Assembly (NCBI GenBank): GCA_000378025.1
Contig: KB899087.1
Location: 372,001-436,000 of the forward strand
From: Xanthobacteraceae bacterium 501b
Lineage (GTDB): Bacteria > Pseudomonadota > Alphaproteobacteria > Rhizobiales > Xanthobacteraceae
Reading direction: 5' to 3'
Length of the DNA: 64,000 bases
Below are positions 33,299 to 47,100 of the stretch, in pieces. Under the pieces are notes generated by a model. The model was not told the origin of the DNA and did no database searches. It saw only the letters and a list, made by a program, of their open reading frames with translations. How positions within the stretch are numbered: the stretch's first letter is position 1; every line of letters starts with the position of its first letter. Made by a program: the position numbers and the translations under genes.

Positions 33299-33693
33299 TC
33301 GTCGCCGGCATCGGCAGCCGTCGCGGCGTCACCGCCGAGGAGGTCTGTGCCGCCCTGCGCGGGGCGATGGAGCGCCATGGCGTGAAGCTGTGCGACATCT
33401 CGCTGATGGCGACCCCGGCGGCGAAGGGCAGCGAGGCCGGCATCATCAAGGCGGCGCTCGATCTCGGCCTGCTGCTGGTCATGGTGCCGCAGCGCCAGCT
33501 GGAGGCGGCGGGCACGCGGGCGATGACCCATTCCGAGCGCGTGGTGGCGCTGATGGGCGTGCCCTCGGTCGCCGAGGCCTCCGCGCTGGCGGTGGCGGGG
33601 CGGCGCTCGGCGCTGATCGGCCCGCGCTACGTGTTGGGACCCGTGACCTGCGCCTTCGCGCGGGAAGCGGAGAAGGAGGCGCAGACATCGTGA
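33295..33693 (+). CDS. cobE: Cobalamin biosynthesis protein CobE (CbiG C-terminal-like)
   Basis: A 132-residue protein. [48 protein letters not shown] and [15 protein letters not shown] match the CobE/CbiG C-terminal domain. The exact biochemical role in the aerobic pathway is not settled; it binds corrin intermediates. The ATGA overlap with cobL and the GTGA overlap with cobM place it inside a tight cobL-E-M unit. Confidence 0.92.
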   Translation: MIVAGIGSRRGVTAEEVCAALRGAMERHGVKLCDISLMATPAAKGSEAGIIKAALDLGLLLVMVPQRQLEAAGTRAMTHSERVVALMGVPSVAEASALAVAGRRSALIGPRYVLGPVTCAFAREAEKEAQTS

Positions 33694-34448
33694 CCGTGCA
33701 TTTCATCGGCGCCGGGCCGGGCGCGGCCGACTTGATGACGCTGCGCGGGCGCGACCTCATCGCCCGCTGCGAGGTCTGCCTCTATGCCGGCTCGATCGTG
33801 CCGCCCGAGGTGCTGGACTGGTGCCCGGCGGGCGCGCGGATCGTCGACACCGCGCCGCTCGCGCTCGACGAGATCGAGGCGGAGTTCGTCGCGGCGCAGG
33901 CGGCAGGGCAGGATGTGGCCCGGCTGCAGTCGGGCGATTTATCGATCTATTCGGCGGTGGCCGAGCAAATCCGGCGGCTGGAAAAACACGGGATTGCCTA
34001 TACGCTCACCCCCGGCGTGCCGGCCTTCGCCGCCGCCAGCGCGGTGCTGGGGCGCGAACTCACCGTGCCGGGGCTGGCGCAAAGCCTCGTCATCACCCGC
34101 GTCTCCGGCCGCGCCTCGGCGATGCCGGCGGGCGAGACGCTAGCAGCGTTCGGCGCCACCGGCGCGACGCTCGCCATCCACCTCGCCATTCACGCGCTGG
34201 AACAGGTGGTGGCGGAACTGGCGCCGCTCTATGGCGGGGACTGCCCGGTGGCTGTCGTGGTGGAGGCGAGCCGGCCGACCGAGCGGGTGATCTCAGGCAC
34301 GCTCGATGACATCGTCGCCAAGGTGGCGAGGGAGCCGGTGGAGCGCACCGCGCTCATCCTGGTGGGCAAGGCGCTGGCGCCGGCGGATTTCCGCGAGAGC
34401 GCGCTCTATGACGCCGGATATCAACGGCGATTCCGGGGGCGGGAATGA
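33690..34448 (+). CDS. cobM: Precorrin-4 C11-methyltransferase CobM
   Basis: A 252-residue methylase with a GTG start. [33 protein letters not shown] at the N-terminus, [40 protein letters not shown] and [13 protein letters not shown] identify CobM/CbiF. A B-type repeat follows the stop and separates it from cobB. Confidence 0.95.
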   Translation: MTVHFIGAGPGAADLMTLRGRDLIARCEVCLYAGSIVPPEVLDWCPAGARIVDTAPLALDEIEAEFVAAQAAGQDVARLQSGDLSIYSAVAEQIRRLEKHGIAYTLTPGVPAFAAASAVLGRELTVPGLAQSLVITRVSGRASAMPAGETLAAFGATGATLAIHLAIHALEQVVAELAPLYGGDCPVAVVVEASRPTERVISGTLDDIVAKVAREPVERTALILVGKALAPADFRESALYDAGYQRRFRGRE

Positions 34449-34463
34449 GCGCGCGCTTGTCTT

Positions 34464-34563
34464 TCCCTCTCCCCGTCGGGGAGAGGTGGCCCGCGCAGCG
34501 GGCCGGTGAGGGGGGAGAGGGCTGCCGCGCTCAACTACCCTTCTCCCCGACGGGGAGAGGGAG
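34464..34563. repeat. Palindromic repeat family B, full copy between cobM and cobB
   Basis: One end has CCCTCTCCCCGTCGGGGAG with GGCCCGCGCAGCGGGCC, and the other has CCCTTCTCCCCGACGGGGAG. It starts 16 bases after cobM and ends 28 bases before cobB. Confidence 0.85.
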
Positions 34564-34590
34564 CGGCGGCGTTATCACGGGAAATGCCGC

Positions 34591-35925
34591 ATGACCGCCC
34601 GCGCCTTCATCATCGCCGCGCCGCGTTCCGGCTCGGGCAAGACCACGGTGACGCTCGGCGTGGCGGCGGCGCTGCGGGCGCGCGGCGTGCGGGTTCGCGC
34701 GGCCAAATCCGGCCCGGACTATATCGACCCCGCCTTCCACGCCGCCGCCACCGGCGAGCCGGGGCTGAACCTCGACAGCTTCGCCATGCCGCCCGCTCTC
34801 ATCGACGCGCTGGCGGCGCAGGCGGGGGCGGGGGCGGAGCTCGTGCTCATCGAGGCGTCGATGGGCCTGTTCGATGGCATCGAGGGCGAGGCGGGCCGCA
34901 GCGGCGCGGCGGCCGATCTCGCCGCCCGGCTCGGCCTGCCTGTTGTGCTGGTGCTCGACATCTCAGGCCAGTCGCAATCGGCCGCCGCCGTGGTGCGGGG
35001 ATTCGCCACGCATGACCCGCGCGTGCGGATCGCCGGCGTCATCCTCAACCAGGTCGCCAGCGAGCGGCACCGCCTGCAGGCGAGTGCCGCCATTGCGGCG
35101 CTGGGCATCCAGATATTGGGCAGCCTGCCGCGCGATGGGGCGGTGCGCCTGCCGGAGCGGCATCTGGGCCTCGTGCAGGCGGGCGAGCACCCAGCCCTCG
35201 CCGCGCAGCTGGCGGCGCTGGCGGAACGGGCGGAAGCGCATATCGACCTCGACGCGCTCATTGCGCTGGGGGCGCCGCTGCCCGCGTCCGGCCCGGCGCC
35301 GGTGGCGCTGGCGCCGCCCGGCCAGCGGATCGCGCTGGCGCAGGATGTGGCGTTTTCCTTCGCCTATGAGCATCTCGTGGCCGGCTGGCGGCGGGCCGGG
35401 GCGGAAATCCTGCCCTTCTCGCCGCTGGCCAATGAGGCGCCGGACGCGACGGCGGATGCCTGCTGGCTGCCCGGCGGCTATCCCGAATTGCACGGGGAAA
35501 GGCTGGCGCAAGCCACCCGCTTTCTCGATGGAGTGCGCCATTTCGCCCAGACGCGGCCGGTGCATGGCGAATGCGGGGGCTTCATGGTGCTGGGCCAGTC
35601 GATCGCTGATTCCGAGGGGCGCGAGCACGCCATGCTCGGCCTGCTCGGCCATGCCACCAGCTTTGCCAAGCGCCGGCTCAATCTCGGCTACCGACGGGCG
35701 GTGACGCTTCATGCCTCGCCGCTGGGGCCGGCGGGGACAAGGCTGCGCGGCCACGAGTTCCATTATGCCAGCGTCACACAAGCGGGCGACGATGCGCCGC
35801 TGGTCGCGCTGAGCGATGGTGGGGGTAAGGGGATGGGCGATGCGGGACGCCGCCGGGGGCGGGTCTCGGGAACCTTCTTCCATGTCATCGCCACGGACGG
35901 CCAGCCAAGCGGAGCAGAGCCATGA
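34591..35925 (+). CDS. cobB: Hydrogenobyrinic/cobyrinic acid a,c-diamide synthase CobB
   Basis: A 444-residue glutamine-dependent amidase that modifies the a and c carboxyls. The P-loop is APRSGSGKTTVT (10-21), SGPDYIDPAFH follows, and the amidotransferase triad region contains CWLPGGYPELHGE and HGECGGFMVLG (nucleophile Cys). The family-specific GHEFHYAS is present. The B-type repeat at 34464-34563 lies just upstream. It overlaps the DUF423 gene by ATGA. Confidence 0.95.
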   Translation: MTARAFIIAAPRSGSGKTTVTLGVAAALRARGVRVRAAKSGPDYIDPAFHAAATGEPGLNLDSFAMPPALIDALAAQAGAGAELVLIEASMGLFDGIEGEAGRSGAAADLAARLGLPVVLVLDISGQSQSAAAVVRGFATHDPRVRIAGVILNQVASERHRLQASAAIAALGIQILGSLPRDGAVRLPERHLGLVQAGEHPALAAQLAALAERAEAHIDLDALIALGAPLPASGPAPVALAPPGQRIALAQDVAFSFAYEHLVAGWRRAGAEILPFSPLANEAPDATADACWLPGGYPELHGERLAQATRFLDGVRHFAQTRPVHGECGGFMVLGQSIADSEGREHAMLGLLGHATSFAKRRLNLGYRRAVTLHASPLGPAGTRLRGHEFHYASVTQAGDDAPLVALSDGGGKGMGDAGRRRGRVSGTFFHVIATDGQPSGAEP

Positions 35926-36299
35926 ATGCCTTTCGCCGACTTCTGGTGTTTCTCGCCGGCCTGATGGGCGCGGCCGGGGTGGCGGCGGCGGCGGCGGGCG
36001 CGCACCTGACCGCCGAGCCGAATTTGACCACGGCCGCGACCTTCCTCATGCTGGGGGCGAGCGCCGTGGTGGGAGGCTGCGCGCTGGCGGTGGTGCGCGG
36101 GCCGGGCTGGTCCTTCGCCAGCGTCGGGGCCGGCATCATCGCGCTGGGCACGGTGCTGTTTAGCGGTGCGCTGGCGCTGCGGGCGCTTTGGGACATCGTG
36201 GTATTTCCTATGGCCGCGCCGATCGGCGGGACTATGCTCATCCTCGGATGGCTGGTGCTCGCCCTGGCCGCCATTGAGCGGGAACCCCGCGCCGGTTGA
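35922..36299 (+). CDS. DUF423 family membrane protein
   Basis: A 125-residue protein with about four hydrophobic helices (RLLVFLAGLMGAAGVAAAAAG, ATFLMLGASAVVGGCALAVV, FASVGAGIIALGTVLFSGALA and APIGGTMLILGWLVLALAAI). The pattern of LAGLMGAAGVAAAAAGAH and the C-terminal GGTMLILGWLVLA matches the DUF423/YgdD family. Function is unknown. It is translationally coupled to cobB (ATGA) but unlikely to act in cobalamin synthesis. Confidence 0.75.
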   Translation: MNAFRRLLVFLAGLMGAAGVAAAAAGAHLTAEPNLTTAATFLMLGASAVVGGCALAVVRGPGWSFASVGAGIIALGTVLFSGALALRALWDIVVFPMAAPIGGTMLILGWLVLALAAIEREPRAG

Positions 36300-36392
36300 G
36301 TTGGCCAAAAGGTTGCATCCGGCACAGGTGAGATCAGGCGGCGCTTCCGCCCCACGGGGGAAGGCAAGCCGCAACGGGAGCACAAGCTGCAC

Positions 36393-38894
<2,502 letters not shown>

Positions 38895-38914
38895 GCGACG
38901 CTCCAGCAACGAAC

Positions 38915-38938
38915 GCCGCCGGCCTCACCGCCGGCGGC
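38915..38938 (+). terminator. Stem-loop between glgP and glgB
   Basis: A perfect inverted repeat GCCGCCGGC / GCCGGCGGC with loop CTCACC, 20 bases after the glgP stop, without a T-run. It could attenuate or stabilise the message. The rest of the 268-base gap shows no gene and no clear promoter. Confidence 0.4.
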
Positions 38939-39162
38939 ATCCCGGACGTGCCGCCCTGCCGGGTGGTGGGTGGTGGGTGGCGGGTCGGCGCGCCTGTCCA
39001 CCGGTCGGCTGTCCCGCTGCCGGTCCTGCCGCCGGTAGCGCGGCGTTTACCTGATGCCGCGTTATGTGGCTGCGACGTGTGGACTTTGTGCTGGCGGTAG
39101 AGGAACCTTCACTGCGCACGGGGCTTGTCCCCGGTGTTTTGGCTCAGGAAGGGTTGGCAGTG

Positions 39163-41403
39163 ATGCATCCGTGGCAGGCGCCCGAACGGGAGGTCGACGC
39201 TCTCGTCGCAGGCCGCCATCACGACCCGTTTTCCCTGCTGGGGCCGCACGAATCGCCGCAAGGCCTCGTCCTGCGCGCCTTCGTTCCCGATGCGCAGACG
39301 CTGGAGGCCATCGAGCCTGACGGCACGGCGATCGCCTCGCTGATGCTCCGCAACGCCGCCGGTTTCTTCGAGGGGCTGGTGCCCGGCCGCCCGGCCTGGG
39401 CGCGCTACCGCCTGCGCGCCCGCAATGCCGGCGGCGAATGGCTGATCGACGACCCCTATTCCTTCCCGCCCGTGCTCGGCCCGCTCGACGACCATCTGCT
39501 GGTCGAGGGCACCCACCGCACGCTCTATGAGCGGCTCGGCGCCCATCCCGATTCGCATGAGGGGATCGACGGCGTGCGCTTCGCCGTCTGGGCGCCCAAT
39601 GCCGCGCGGGTGTCGGTGGTGGGCGATTTCAACCAGTGGGACGGGCGCCGCCACCAGATGCGCAAGCGCGTCGACAGCGGGCTGTGGGAGATTTTCGCGC
39701 CCGGCGTCGGCGAGGGCACGATCTACAAATACGAGATCGTTTCCGCCGATGGCCGGCTGCTGCCGCTGAAGGCCGACCCGTTCGGCTTCGCCGGCGAGTT
39801 CCGCCCGGCCACCGGCTCGATCGTGGCGCGCACCGATACGTTCGCCTGGAGCGACGCTGAGCACATCGCCGCCCGTGCCGAGGGCGAGGCGCGCCGCAAG
39901 CCGATGAGCACCTATGAGGTGCATCTGGGCTCCTGGCGACGCGGCGAGGAAAACCGTTTCCTCACCTATGACGAGCTGGCCGACCAGCTGATCCCCTATG
40001 TGCAGTGGATGGGCTTCACCCATATCGAGCTGCTGCCGATTTCCGAGCACCCGCTGGACGCCTCCTGGGGCTACCAGCCGATCGGCCTGTTCGCGCCGAC
40101 CAGCCGCTTCGGCGACCCGGCCGGCTTCGCGCGTTTTGTCGACAAGGCGCATCAGGCCGGGCTGTCGGTGATCCTCGACTGGGTGCCGGCGCATTTCCCC
40201 ACCGACATTCACGGCCTGTCGCATTTCGACGGCGGGCCGCTCTACGAGCATTCCGACCCGCAGCGCGGCTTCCACCCGGACTGGAATACGGCGATCTACG
40301 ACTTCGGCCGCCGCGAGGTCGCCAATATGCTGATCGCCAACGCGCTGTATTGGCTCGACCGCTTCCATGTCGACGGGCTGCGCGTCGATGCGGTGGCCTC
40401 GATGCTCTATCTGGATTATTCGCGCAAGCACGGGGAATGGTCGCCCAACCCCGATGGCTCGAACGACAACAAGGACGCGGTGTCGTTTTTGCGCCGCGCC
40501 AACGAGATCATCTATGCCGAGCATCCCGGCACGGTGGTTATCGCCGAGGAATCGACCTCCTGGGCCGGCGTTTCGCAGCCGGTGTTCGCCGGCGGGCTGG
40601 GCTTCGGCTTCAAGTGGAACATGGGCTGGATGCACGACACGCTCGACTATCTGTCGACCGAGCCGATCTACCGCCCCTGGCACCACGACAAGGTGACGTT
40701 CGGCGTCACCTACGCCTTCTCGGAGAATTTCGTGCTGCCGCTGTCGCATGACGAGGTGGTGCACGGAAAAGGCACCATCCTCACCCGCATGCCCGGCGAC
40801 GACTGGCAGAAATTCGCCACTATGCGTGCCGGCTATGGGATGATGTGGGCCAATTCCGGCAAGAAGCTGCTTTTCATGGGCCAGGAATTCGCCCAGCGCC
40901 GGGAATGGAGCGAGGAGCGCTCGCTCGACTGGCACCTGGTCGGCATGGGCCCACACCATCGCGGCATGCAGTTGCTCGTGCGCGACCTGAACCTCGTCTA
41001 TCGCGAGACGCCCGCCCTGCATGCCCGTGACTGCGAGCCGGAGGGGTTCAGCTGGATCGTGGTGGACGACCGCCAGCAATCGGTCTTTGCCTGGGCCCGC
41101 TATGGCGACGCCGACGACGCGCCCGTGGTGATGGTGGCGAACCTCACCCCGGTGCCGCGCTCCGATTACCGTGTCGGCCTGCCGCGCGCCGGCCGCTGGC
41201 GCGAAATCCTGAACACCGATGCCGCGCTCTATGGCGGCTCGGGCATGGGCAATCTCGGCGAGGTGACGGCGGTCGAGGAACCGGCGCACGGATTGCCGGC
41301 CAGCGCCGCGCTTGTGCTGCCGCCGCTCGCCACGCTCTATTTCAAATGGGAACCGGAAAGCCGCGCCGACACGGCCGACCTACCCAAGCAGAACCTGAAC
41401 TGA
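39163..41403 (+). CDS. glgB: 1,4-alpha-glucan branching enzyme GlgB
   Basis: A 746-residue GH13 enzyme that makes alpha-1,6 branches. The start is the ATG at 39163, ten bases after AGGAAGGG, because a GlgB N-terminus ([29 protein letters not shown]) begins there. The N-terminal module 1, the CBM48-like module ([27 protein letters not shown]) and the GH13 barrel follow. The nucleophile is Asp409 in [12 protein letters not shown], the acid/base Glu462 in VIAEESTSW, and the third carboxylate is in [12 protein letters not shown]. Length is slightly above the usual 730. Confidence 0.96.
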   Translation: MHPWQAPEREVDALVAGRHHDPFSLLGPHESPQGLVLRAFVPDAQTLEAIEPDGTAIASLMLRNAAGFFEGLVPGRPAWARYRLRARNAGGEWLIDDPYSFPPVLGPLDDHLLVEGTHRTLYERLGAHPDSHEGIDGVRFAVWAPNAARVSVVGDFNQWDGRRHQMRKRVDSGLWEIFAPGVGEGTIYKYEIVSADGRLLPLKADPFGFAGEFRPATGSIVARTDTFAWSDAEHIAARAEGEARRKPMSTYEVHLGSWRRGEENRFLTYDELADQLIPYVQWMGFTHIELLPISEHPLDASWGYQPIGLFAPTSRFGDPAGFARFVDKAHQAGLSVILDWVPAHFPTDIHGLSHFDGGPLYEHSDPQRGFHPDWNTAIYDFGRREVANMLIANALYWLDRFHVDGLRVDAVASMLYLDYSRKHGEWSPNPDGSNDNKDAVSFLRRANEIIYAEHPGTVVIAEESTSWAGVSQPVFAGGLGFGFKWNMGWMHDTLDYLSTEPIYRPWHHDKVTFGVTYAFSENFVLPLSHDEVVHGKGTILTRMPGDDWQKFATMRAGYGMMWANSGKKLLFMGQEFAQRREWSEERSLDWHLVGMGPHHRGMQLLVRDLNLVYRETPALHARDCEPEGFSWIVVDDRQQSVFAWARYGDADDAPVVMVANLTPVPRSDYRVGLPRAGRWREILNTDAALYGGSGMGNLGEVTAVEEPAHGLPASAALVLPPLATLYFKWEPESRADTADLPKQNLN

Positions 41404-41418
41404 GGGAGATGACGCCAC

Positions 41419-42687
41419 ATGGCACGGCCGACGATGCAGAATGCTCCACTGGCCCGCTCCGCGATGGCCTATGTTCTTGCCGGTGGCCGTGGCAGCCGCC
41501 TGATGGAATTGACCGACCGGCGCGCCAAGCCGGCGGTGTATTTCGGCGGCAAGTCGCGGATCATCGACTTCACGCTTTCCAATGCCATCAATTCCGGCAT
41601 TCGCCGCATCGGCGTCGCCACCCAGTACCAGGCGCACAGCCTGATCCGGCACATGCAGCGCGGCTGGAACTTCCTGCGCCACGAGCGCAATGAGAGCTTC
41701 GACGTACTGCCGGCCAGCCAGCGTGTCTCGGAGACCATGTGGTATCTGGGAACGGCGGACGCGGTCTATCAGAACCTCGACATCATCGAGGCCTATGACA
41801 CCCGGCACATCATCATCCTGGCCGGCGACCACGTCTACAAGCAGGACTACGAGATCATGCTCCAGCAGCATGTCGACACCGGCGCCGATGTGACGGTGGG
41901 CTGCCTGGAAGTGGCGCGGGAGGAGGCGAGCGCCTTCGGCGTCATGCATGTCGACGAGAAGGACCGCATCATCTCCTTCCTGGAAAAGCCGAAGGACCCG
42001 CCCGCCATGCCCGGCCGGCCGGACAAGGCGCTGGCCTCGATGGGCATCTATGTCTTCGAGACCAAGTTCCTGATCGACCAGCTGCGCCGCGACGCCGCCG
42101 ACCCGCTGTCGACGCATGATTTCGGCAAGGACATCATTCCCTACATCGTCAAGAACGGCACCGCCTCGGCGCATCATTTCTCGCGCTCCTGCGTGCGCTC
42201 CGACCAGGAGACGGCACCCTATTGGCGCGATGTCGGCACGGTGGACGCCTATTGGGAGGCCAATATCGACCTCACCGGCGTGGTTCCCGAGCTCGACCTC
42301 TATGACCGCGACTGGCCGATCTGGACCTATGCCGAGATCACCCCGCCGGCCAAGTTCGTGCATGACGATGAGGGCCGGCGCGGGCAGGCGATTTCCTCGC
42401 TGGTCTCGGGCGGCTGCATCATCTCCGGCTCCTCGCTGCGCCGGGCGCTGCTGTTCACCGGGGTGCGGATCAATTCCTATGGCTCGATCGAGAATGGTGT
42501 CATCCTGCCCTATGTCGAGATCGGTCGCTCGGCGCGGCTGAAGAATGTGGTGATCGATTCGCATGTCCGCATTCCCGAGGGCCTGGTCGTCGGCGAGGAC
42601 CCGGAGGTGGATGCCAAGCGCTTCCGGCGGACGGAAAAGGGCATCTGCCTGATCACCCAGACCATGATCGACAAGCTCGCGCTGTAA
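41419..42687 (+). CDS. glgC: Glucose-1-phosphate adenylyltransferase GlgC
   Basis: A 422-residue ADP-glucose pyrophosphorylase, the regulated step of glycogen synthesis. [46 protein letters not shown] is the nucleotide-binding start, and GTADAVYQN and [13 protein letters not shown] follow. The C-terminal left-handed beta-helix has [40 protein letters not shown] precedes the ATG, 15 bases after glgB. Confidence 0.97.
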   Translation: MARPTMQNAPLARSAMAYVLAGGRGSRLMELTDRRAKPAVYFGGKSRIIDFTLSNAINSGIRRIGVATQYQAHSLIRHMQRGWNFLRHERNESFDVLPASQRVSETMWYLGTADAVYQNLDIIEAYDTRHIIILAGDHVYKQDYEIMLQQHVDTGADVTVGCLEVAREEASAFGVMHVDEKDRIISFLEKPKDPPAMPGRPDKALASMGIYVFETKFLIDQLRRDAADPLSTHDFGKDIIPYIVKNGTASAHHFSRSCVRSDQETAPYWRDVGTVDAYWEANIDLTGVVPELDLYDRDWPIWTYAEITPPAKFVHDDEGRRGQAISSLVSGGCIISGSSLRRALLFTGVRINSYGSIENGVILPYVEIGRSARLKNVVIDSHVRIPEGLVVGEDPEVDAKRFRRTEKGICLITQTMIDKLAL

Positions 42688-42738
42688 GGCGCCGGCGATC
42701 GGCGTCACGTCACTCAACGTCAAGATTCGGGATCGGGC

Positions 42739-44196
42739 GTGTCATCGTTCAAGGTTCTCTCCGTCGTCTCGGAAGTCTTTCCGCTGGTGAAGACCGGCGG
42801 CCTCGCCGATGTGGCCGGCGCCCTGCCGGCCGCGCTGGGGCGCCATGGCGTGGAGGTGCGCACGCTCATTCCCGGCTATCCCACCGTGATGGCCGCGCTC
42901 GGCCATCGCGAGGCGGTGCACCGCTTCGACGATCTGTTCGGCGGGCCGGCGACACTGCTGGACGGCAAGGCCGGCGGGCTCGACCTGTTCGTCATCGACG
43001 CGCCCCATCTCTATGACCGGCCCGGCGGGCCGTATATGGGCCCGAACGGTCTCGACTGGGACGACAATGCGCGGCGCTTCGCGGCGCTGGGGGCGGTGGC
43101 CTCCGGCATCGGCCTCGGGCTGGTGCCGGGCTTCGTGCCCGACATCGTGCACGCCCATGACTGGCAGGCGGGCCTCGCCCCGGCCTATCTGCACTATGCC
43201 GGCACAAGGCGGCCCGGCACGGTCATGACGATCCACAACATCGCCTTTCAGGGGCAGTTCCCCGCCCATGAATTCGCCATGCTCGGCCTGCCGCCGCACG
43301 CCTTCGGGCTGCACGGGGTCGAGTATTACGGCATGGTCGGCTATCTCAAGGCCGGGCTGCAGCTGGCCGACCGCCTCACCACCGTTTCCCCCGGCTATGC
43401 CGGCGAAATCCTGCTGCCGGATGCCGGCATGGGGCTGGACGGGCTGCTCAACGCGCGCGGCCATCTGCTCACCGGCATCCTCAACGGGCTTGACGATGCC
43501 GGCTGGAACCCGGCCACCGACACGCTGATCGCCAAGCCGTTCGACGCCAAGACGCTGAAGGCCCGGCTCGCCAACAAGGTGGCGCTGAAGGAGGCGTTCG
43601 GGCTCGATGCCGATCCCGAGGCGCTGCTGTTCGGCGTGGTGAGCCGCCTGTCCTGGCAGAAGGGGCTGGACCTGCTGGCCGAGAGCCTCGACACGCTGCT
43701 GGGCCTCGGCGCGCAGCTGGTGCTGCTCGGGGCGGGCGATGCCGACCTTGCCGGGCGCTTCGCCGGGGCGGCGCATGCCCATCCCGGCCGCATTGGCGTG
43801 CAGCTCGGCTATGATGAGGGCGTCGCCCACCGCATCCAGGCCGGGGCGGACATGCTGATCGTGCCCTCGCGCTTCGAGCCCTGCGGCCTCACCCAGCTCT
43901 CCGCCCTGCGCTATGGCGCGCTGCCGCTGGTGGCGCGGGTCGGCGGGCTCGCCGACACGGTGATCGACGTCAACGAGATGGCGCGTTCGGCCGGGGTCGG
44001 CACCGGCATCCAGTTCTCGCCCGTCACCACGCCGGCGCTGCAGATGGCGCTGAAGCGCGCCGCCGCTCTGTGGCAGGACAAGCCGCTGTGGCAGAAGCTG
44101 CAGCGCAACGCGATGGCGACCGACGTTTCCTGGGAACGCGCGGCGCGCCAGTACGACACGCTGTTCCGCACCCTGGCGGCGGAGCGCGCCGCGTGA
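42739..44196 (+). CDS. glgA: Glycogen synthase GlgA
   Basis: A 485-residue GT5 enzyme with a GTG start. The ADP-glucose site KTGGL (18-22, within [17 protein letters not shown]), [21 protein letters not shown] and the C-terminal [34 protein letters not shown] are complete. It elongates glycogen from ADP-glucose. Its TGA overlaps the GTG of the next gene. Confidence 0.96.
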   Translation: MSSFKVLSVVSEVFPLVKTGGLADVAGALPAALGRHGVEVRTLIPGYPTVMAALGHREAVHRFDDLFGGPATLLDGKAGGLDLFVIDAPHLYDRPGGPYMGPNGLDWDDNARRFAALGAVASGIGLGLVPGFVPDIVHAHDWQAGLAPAYLHYAGTRRPGTVMTIHNIAFQGQFPAHEFAMLGLPPHAFGLHGVEYYGMVGYLKAGLQLADRLTTVSPGYAGEILLPDAGMGLDGLLNARGHLLTGILNGLDDAGWNPATDTLIAKPFDAKTLKARLANKVALKEAFGLDADPEALLFGVVSRLSWQKGLDLLAESLDTLLGLGAQLVLLGAGDADLAGRFAGAAHAHPGRIGVQLGYDEGVAHRIQAGADMLIVPSRFEPCGLTQLSALRYGALPLVARVGGLADTVIDVNEMARSAGVGTGIQFSPVTTPALQMALKRAAALWQDKPLWQKLQRNAMATDVSWERAARQYDTLFRTLAAERAA

Positions 44197-47100
44197 ACGA
44201 CTTTACCGTCTCGACCGGAAGCCCGGAGCCGCTCGGCGTCACCGCGGATGCGCGCGGCGTCAATGTCGCGGTGTTCTCGGCCCATGCCACCCGCATCGAG
44301 TTCTGCCTGTTCGACCCGGCGGGCGACAAAGAGATCGCCCGCCTGGCGCTGCCGGCCCGCACCGGCGACGTGTTCCACGCCCACATATCCGGGGTGCCGG
44401 CCGGCGCGCGCTATGGGCTGCGGGCGGCGGGGCCGTGGGCGCCGCAGGAGGGGCACCGGTTCAACCCCGCCAAGCTGCTGGTCGACCCCCATGCCTGCCG
44501 GCTCGACCGGCCGTTCACGCTTGATGCGGCGATGTTCGACACCCGCGCCAGTGGCGCGGAGCGCGACGAGACCGACAGCGCCTTCGCCATGCCGAAGGCG
44601 ATCGTGTTGCCGGCGGCAGCTTCGCCTGTGATGGCGGCCCGCGCGCCGTTCCGCTGGGACCGGCAGGTGCTTTATGAGCTGCATGTGCGCGGCTTCACCA
44701 TGCGCCATCAGGACATTCCGGCCGGCATGCGCGGCAGCTTCGCCGCGCTGGCGCAGCCGGCGGCGCTCGATCATCTGGTGCGGCTCGGCGTCACCACGGT
44801 GGAACTGATGCCGTGCATGGCGTGGATCGACGAGCGGCATCTGCCGCCGCTCGGCCTCAGCAATTACTGGGGCTACAACCCTGTGGTGTTCGGCGCGCCG
44901 GACCCGCGCCTGGCGCCGGGCGGCTTCGACGAGATTTCCCGCACCATCGCTGCCCTGCACGAAGCGGGGATTGCCGTCGTGCTCGACGTGGTGCTGAACC
45001 ATTCCGGCGAGAGCGACGCGCTGGGGCCGACGCTGAGCCTGCGCGGGCTCGACAACGCCACCTATTACCGCCACGCCACCGATGATCCCGCGCGCCTGAT
45101 CAACGATGCCGGCACCGGCAACACGCTGGCGCTGGAGCGGGCGCCGGTGCTGCGCCTCGCCATGGACGCGCTGCGGCGCTGGGCCGCCTGCGGGCTCGAC
45201 GGCTTCCGCTTCGACCTCGCCGCCACGCTGGGCCGCCGCCCCGACGGCTTCGACCCGGACGCGCCCTTTCTCGCGGCCATGCAGCAGGACCCGGCGCTGC
45301 GCGACCTCGCTTTGATCGCGGAGCCCTGGGATATCGGCCCGGGCGGCTACCAGGTCGGGCGCTTTCCGCCGGGCTGGGGCGAGTGGAACGACCGTTTCCG
45401 CGACACCGCCCGGCATTTCTGGCGCGGCGATGAAGGGGTGGTGGGCGAGCTGGCGACGCGGCTGGCGGGCTCCTCCGACATTTTCGCCGGGCGCAACCGC
45501 CCGCTGTCGCGCGGCATCAATTTCGTCACCGCCCATGACGGTTTCACCCTGGCCGACCTTGTCGCCTTCGCCAACAAGCGCAACGAGGCCAATGGCGAGC
45601 ACAACCGCGACGGCACCGACAACAATGTGAGCTGGAATCACGGCGTCGAGGGCTGGACCGACGATGCCGCCGTCAACGCCGCCCGGCGCGGCGATGTGCG
45701 GGCGCTGCTGGCGACGCTGCTGGTCGCGCGCGGCACGCCGATGCTGACCATGGGCGATGAGTGCGGCCGCTCGCAGGCCGGCAACAACAACGCCTATGCG
45801 CAGGACAATGAGCTCACCTGGCTCGACTGGTCGAAGACCGACGCGGAGCTGGCCGCCTTCACCGCCCGGCTGGTGAAGCTGCGGCTCGCCCATCGCGCGC
45901 TGCGCGGCGAGGCGCCGTTGACCGGGCGGCCGGTCGACGGCAGCGGCATTGCCGATGTCGACTGGCGCGACCCAGCGGGGGGCACGGTGCGCTGGAACGA
46001 CGGCACGACACGCGCGCTGGTGGCGGTGTTCTATGCGCCGGAAGCCGAAGGGGAGGCGGCGGACCGGGTGGCGGTGGCGCTCAACGCCTCCGACGCCGCG
46101 CAGGCGCTGGTGCTGCCGGAGCCGCGCGACGGCTTCGTCTGGCGGGTGGCGGCCGATACGGCGCAGCCGGATGCCGAGGGTGGAGAACCCACCGAGGTGG
46201 CGCCGCGCGCGGTGCTGATCCTCACCGAGGACGCGCTGGCGACCGCGCCGCGCCGCGCCGCCGGGTCCGATCTGCTGGAGAAGCTCTCCAGCGCGGCCGG
46301 CATTGACGGCCAGTGGTTCAGCGCCGACGGCAAGGCGCAGAAGGTGGGCGACGACACCAAGCGCGCGCTGCTCGCCGCGCTGGGCCTGCCGGCCGGGACC
46401 CATGGCGAGGCCAATGACAGCCTCGCCCGGCTTTCCGCCCAGCATTTCGACCGCGACATTCCCTTTGCCTCCGTCATTCGGCAGGGCACGGCGCCGCTGC
46501 TGACGCTGGCGGGCGAGGCGGCGCAGGCGCCGCGCCGGCTCGACCTGACGCTGCTGCTGGAGGATGGGCAGGAGATCGACCTGCCAGTGCGGCCGGAGGA
46601 AGGCACGCGCCGAAGCGTCGAGCGGCCGGATGGACGGCAGGCGGTGCTGCGCGCGCTCGCCCTGCCGGAATTGCCGCCGGGCCGGCATAAGCTGCGGCTC
46701 GGCACGGAAGAATGCCGGCTCACCGTCGCCCCGCCTTCCTGCTATGTGCCGCCGGGACTCGCGAGCGGCGGCCGGCTGTTCGGCATCGGCACGCATCTCT
46801 ACACGCTGCGGCGGGACGCTCTGGACCAGGGCATCGGTGATTTCACCGCGCTGGGCGAGCTCGGTGTGCGGGCGGCGCAGGCCGGCGCGCACACGGTCGG
46901 CCTCAACCCGCTGCATGCGCTGTTCCCTGACCAGCGCGAACGGGCGAGCCCCTATTCGCCCTCCGACCGGCGCTTCCTCGACCCGATCTATATCGACGTC
47001 GCCGCGCTCGGTGCCGACCTCGCGGGCTTTGCCGGCGTCGCCTCTGCCGAGGCGGTGGATTATCCGGGCGTCTGGGCGGCGAAGGAGGCGGCGCTCAAGC

